Origin: Calditrichaceae bacterium
Lineage (GTDB): Bacteria; Calditrichota; Calditrichia; Calditrichales; Calditrichaceae
Length of the DNA stretch: 7,266 bases
Direction: 5' to 3'
NCBI GenBank assembly: GCA_024763405.1
Contig: JANTFQ010000115.1
Location: 1-7,266, forward strand
Shown here in pieces: positions 4,520 through 7,266 of the stretch. How positions within the stretch are numbered: position 1 is the first letter of the stretch; every line of letters starts with the position of its first letter. The translations under genes and the position numbers were made by a program. The notes under the pieces were generated by a model. The model was not told where the DNA came from and made no database searches. It saw only the letters and a list, made by a program, of their open reading frames with translations.

Positions 4520-7266
4520 ATGTTGTTGAAGGACGGTACCGTTTTTAAGAGCCTTTTGATCCTGCTCTTTTTATCAATAGGCAGCGCTGCGGCTTCGGGC
4601 TGGTATCAGGTTTATGAAGACGCCGCTCAGCCCAATATTAAAGCGGCCGTATACGGGAATAACGGCATTGATGATTTATATGCCGTCGGTGACGCCGGCA
4701 TGTATTACCAGTTACGGCATTATGGAAACGAATGGAGTTGGGATACTCAGACGATTTCGACGGAAAATCTCGGTTCCATTGCCACGGTGAAGGACTGGAA
4801 TAATAACGGCGTTCAGATGCATGTTGTCGCCGGGCAGAACGGTGCGGTTCTGAATTTTGACGGTGGCGTAAATCAATGGTTTACCCATGATTCGCTGGGA
4901 AATGAAACATATAATAAGGTTTATTACGATTATAATACCTCCCGTTTCTGGGTCGGCGGTGATAAGGGCCAACTCTACTATTCGCTTGATTACGGGCGAC
5001 ACTGGACTAAAAAACCCTTTGACCCGTCTTTTAATATTTTAGGTTTTGCTTCTTCGTATAACTGGTTCTATGTATTTGCTGAAAAAAATGACACCACTTT
5101 TGTTCTGCGTGAATCAATGAATTCCGGAGTCTTCTATTCGGCTGCCGGCGATACGTTACCCGATATTAAATTTGTCGATTCGGCGATGCCGGCCAACGGC
5201 AGTGGCGGAAGTGCTTATATTTTAGGCCTCGAAACAGGCATCCCCGATGCTCATCTCTATGAATTTTCCATCTATTCGCAGGATACCCCGCCAATGGAAT
5301 TGTACAGCGGTGATATGGGTATTGTGACCGGAATCGGCATCTGGAGTCCCGGGGAGGGAGGGACTATTAGAAGCAATAAATCTGAAGATGTAATGGATGT
5401 GCTTTGGGTTTCAGTACAGGGGGGCGGTATCTGGGAGTCTTCCGATCATGCGGCGAGCTGGTCGCTTATTTTTTCCGATTCTCAGGGACGGGATATCTAC
5501 TCGGTTTTAGCGGGAAATTCGGAAAGAATTGAAGGACGCGCCTTTGGCGTCGGTGGTCTGGTCTTAAAATATGGTTTTGAAATCCGTTCGGGTTTTCCCG
5601 GTCCAAACGACAATATCTCTTCGGATTTTCAGGAATTAAAATATGAATTTAGCCTGATTCCGGATTTAGGATCTGTTCAGGCCGGTTTGCAGGTAAAAAG
5701 CAATCAGCGGGGAGTCGTTCCGTTTAGAGCCGAATATTCAGAGGACGATTCAACACAGGTGCGTATCATCCTGGACGATTTGCCCGGGGGATTTCAGATA
5801 CCGGGAGAGAAATTTAATATTACGTTTGGCGATACCTTACACGAAAAGAAAGGCCCTTTCTGGCAGCCCTTTCAGGTTTTTAACTATCACGTGACACTGG
5901 TTTCACCGTTAGGCACTTCTTTTCAGTTTAATCCGGCTCCTCAGTCGGAATCGCTGCGGCAATTAACAACCAATTGGGTAACCGGATTCATAAATGAAGA
6001 TGATAATCCGGACCTTCTTACATTTGCCGCGGATACACTTTTTTGCTACGCCGGTTCCGATACCGGTGGTTTCGTTCTGCAAAAAATTCCCATGGCGGAT
6101 GTGATTCGGGTCGATATAAATATGCCGGAACAGTTGATTTTAACCGATATCGATAACGATGGCTTGCCCGATATTCTTTTGTACTCCTCTTCTGCTGTCT
6201 TCATCCTGATGAACAGTTCTTCAGGTCAGCAGGTTAGATTTGATCCCCCCTCGGCGCAGCTTAACGAAGAAGTCATCCGAAAAATTGTTATTTATAACAA
6301 TAACAGTAATGAGAAACCCGATATGCTTGTTATGGGAATTTCTTTATATACGTTGTTGGATATTGAAGCAACTTCGTTTGGCACCAACCAGATTACCCAT
6401 GATTATGAGCCGGGACAGAATGTGGATGTTAAAATGGCCGATCTCGATGCGGACGGCCGCCAGGATATGATCATTCTTAATAGTGATTATATGCTGCAAC
6501 TTTTCAGAGGAGAGCCGGACTGGAATAACCAGACCTGGTACGATAGTTACAGCGGTGTTTTCCCTTCAGCCGGACGCGGATATACGGGATTCAGAATTGC
6601 CGATCTGGATAACGACAAGCGCCAGGAAATTATTGCTTTTTCGTCTCCTCCCGAACAGCCACCCTATCTGGATTTAATCTATTGGGGTGGAGAAATGCCC
6701 GGAGACTGGATGTTCAATACCTGGCAGAATTTTGTTGATCCAGGCCAGGCGCCTGTTCAGGATATATTTGTTCAGGAGTTCGGCGGTATTCGCGATGAGC
6801 AGAATATGGCGAATTTGGATTTTGTTGTACTTTCCCTTGATAGTGTTTCTTTTTTTGAAAATAATACCTACTCTTTTGGTGAGTTTCTTCTGAACAAATT
6901 GCCGCAATATACAAAACCAACAGAAAATCTGTATAATTTTCTCCTTGCCACTGATTTTAATAAAGACGCTGCGTTGGATTTTGCTGCTTATAATATAAAT
7001 TCCGGGCAATTTGGTGTATGGGATAAATTTATCTGGAAGCCGGTAATCGAAAATACCTGGATTGGAAATCACCAGATCAATCTGGCCTGGACACCGTTTC
7101 CATCTGAGGCAGGGACTCTGGATTATTATAATATTGCCCGTGACACAACGGCTAACTTTGATATCCATCATTCTTTTATCCGGCAGAGCTATCAAAGCAA
7201 TTTTACGGATTATGAAGTAGGTGAGTATGATTCGTTCTGGTATTCGGTACAGGCTGTTTATAACGG
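4520..7266 (+). CDS. Large secreted multidomain protein: Ycf48-like propeller, Ig-like, FG-GAP propeller, FN3 (C-terminus outside window)
   Basis: An unbroken frame of 915 codons with no stop before the right edge. Residues 1-25 are a signal peptide (Lys4, Lys10, hydrophobic SLLILLFLSIG, A-x-A end at 23-25). Residues about 30-345 resemble Ycf48/BNR propellers: VGDAG (56-60), AGQNG (104-108) and GGDKG (146-150) repeats, an Asp-box SLDYGRHW (155-162) and a second SSDHAASW (307-314). Residues about 356-450 look like a bacterial Ig-like domain (PGEKFNITFGDTL). Residues about 488-835 hold seven FG-GAP/VCBS-like units. An FN3-like domain begins near 846 (INLAWTPFP) and is cut by the window edge. 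The make-up suggests an exported surface or extracellular protein for binding or adhesion; no catalytic motif was recognised. A C-terminal sorting domain (type IX or similar) may lie beyond the window. The start is fixed by GGAGGA. Family parts are clear; the biological role is unknown. Confidence 0.88.
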   Translation, partial: MLLKDGTVFKSLLILLFLSIGSAAASGWYQVYEDAAQPNIKAAVYGNNGIDDLYAVGDAGMYYQLRHYGNEWSWDTQTISTENLGSIATVKDWNNNGVQMHVVAGQNGAVLNFDGGVNQWFTHDSLGNETYNKVYYDYNTSRFWVGGDKGQLYYSLDYGRHWTKKPFDPSFNILGFASSYNWFYVFAEKNDTTFVLRESMNSGVFYSAAGDTLPDIKFVDSAMPANGSGGSAYILGLETGIPDAHLYEFSIYSQDTPPMELYSGDMGIVTGIGIWSPGEGGTIRSNKSEDVMDVLWVSVQGGGIWESSDHAASWSLIFSDSQGRDIYSVLAGNSERIEGRAFGVGGLVLKYGFEIRSGFPGPNDNISSDFQELKYEFSLIPDLGSVQAGLQVKSNQRGVVPFRAEYSEDDSTQVRIILDDLPGGFQIPGEKFNITFGDTLHEKKGPFWQPFQVFNYHVTLVSPLGTSFQFNPAPQSESLRQLTTNWVTGFINEDDNPDLLTFAADTLFCYAGSDTGGFVLQKIPMADVIRVDINMPEQLILTDIDNDGLPDILLYSSSAVFILMNSSSGQQVRFDPPSAQLNEEVIRKIVIYNNNSNEKPDMLVMGISLYTLLDIEATSFGTNQITHDYEPGQNVDVKMADLDADGRQDMIILNSDYMLQLFRGEPDWNNQTWYDSYSGVFPSAGRGYTGFRIADLDNDKRQEIIAFSSPPEQPPYLDLIYWGGEMPGDWMFNTWQNFVDPGQAPVQDIFVQEFGGIRDEQNMANLDFVVLSLDSVSFFENNTYSFGEFLLNKLPQYTKPTENLYNFLLATDFNKDAALDFAAYNINSGQFGVWDKFIWKPVIENTWIGNHQINLAWTPFPSEAGTLDYYNIARDTTANFDIHHSFIRQSYQSNFTDYEVGEYDSFWYSVQAVYN
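5990..6979 (+). repeat. Seven FG-GAP/VCBS-like protein repeats within the secreted protein
   Basis: Calcium-loop-like motifs recur every 48-62 residues: INEDDNPD (491-498), DIDNDGLPD (543-551), NNNSNEKPD (593-601), DLDADGRQD (641-649), DLDNDKRQE (695-703), a degenerate GIRDEQNMANLD (756-767) and DFNKDAALD (812-820). Each is followed by a hydrophobic strand such as ILLYS, MLVMG, MIILN, IIAFS, FVVLS or FAAYN. Seven units match an integrin-like seven-bladed propeller. Units 2 and 4 keep the full DxDxDG loop; units 1, 3 and 6 are eroded, and units 5 and 7 are partial. Confidence 0.65.

Noticed and set aside
6240..6677. Two short plus-strand frames in another register (6240-6470, 6483-6677)
   Set aside because: They are shadows of the large secreted protein; the main frame runs unbroken through both, so no frameshift is needed.
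6674..7195. 173-residue minus-strand reading frame
   Set aside because: It is antisense to the FG-GAP and FN3 part of the secreted protein, which has a continuous frame with clear motifs; the antisense protein shows no domain.

Overview
The window looks like chromosomal DNA of a Gram-negative bacterium, probably from the FCB group (Bacteroidota, Ignavibacteriota, Calditrichota or relatives). The evidence is indirect. There is a lipoprotein signal on an envelope protein and a large secreted protein built of beta-propeller, Ig-like, FG-GAP and FN3 modules. A TTTG / TAnnTTTG promoter of the Bacteroidota type lies upstream of one operon, and the intergenic regions carry palindromic repeats of a kind common in these lineages. 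A strong GGAGGA Shine-Dalgarno before the last gene is atypical of Bacteroidota proper, so the phylum stays open. No mobile-element proteins, CRISPR array, tRNA or rRNA were seen.

Layout. (1) Positions 1-1420, minus strand: two family-2 membrane glycosyltransferases that overlap by ATGA. The upstream one (257-1420) is complete and the downstream one (1-260) runs off the left edge. (2) Positions 1421-1794: a divergent intergenic region with a good minus-strand promoter and a palindromic repeat of about 114-128 nt. (3) Positions 1795-3945, plus strand: a 716-aa thioredoxin-like protein of the YyaL/SPATA20 (COG1331) family, here with an N-terminal lipoprotein signal. (4) Positions 3946-4519: a 574-nt intergenic region with five stem-loops, a 25-nt direct repeat and a terminator-like hairpin, then the leader of the next gene. 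(5) Position 4520 to the right edge, plus strand: an uninterrupted frame of 915 codons for a secreted multidomain protein whose C-terminus lies outside the window.

Working together. The glycosyltransferases probably build an envelope or extracellular glycan. The YyaL-like protein and the propeller protein both appear to be exported, so every gene here points to the cell envelope, but nothing in the sequence ties them into one pathway. The terminator-like hairpin and separate leader suggest that the last two genes are separate transcription units. I found no convincing evidence of a wholly new system. The points most worth checking are the exported YyaL-like protein with a possible internal start, the double-propeller architecture, and the two palindromic repeat regions.
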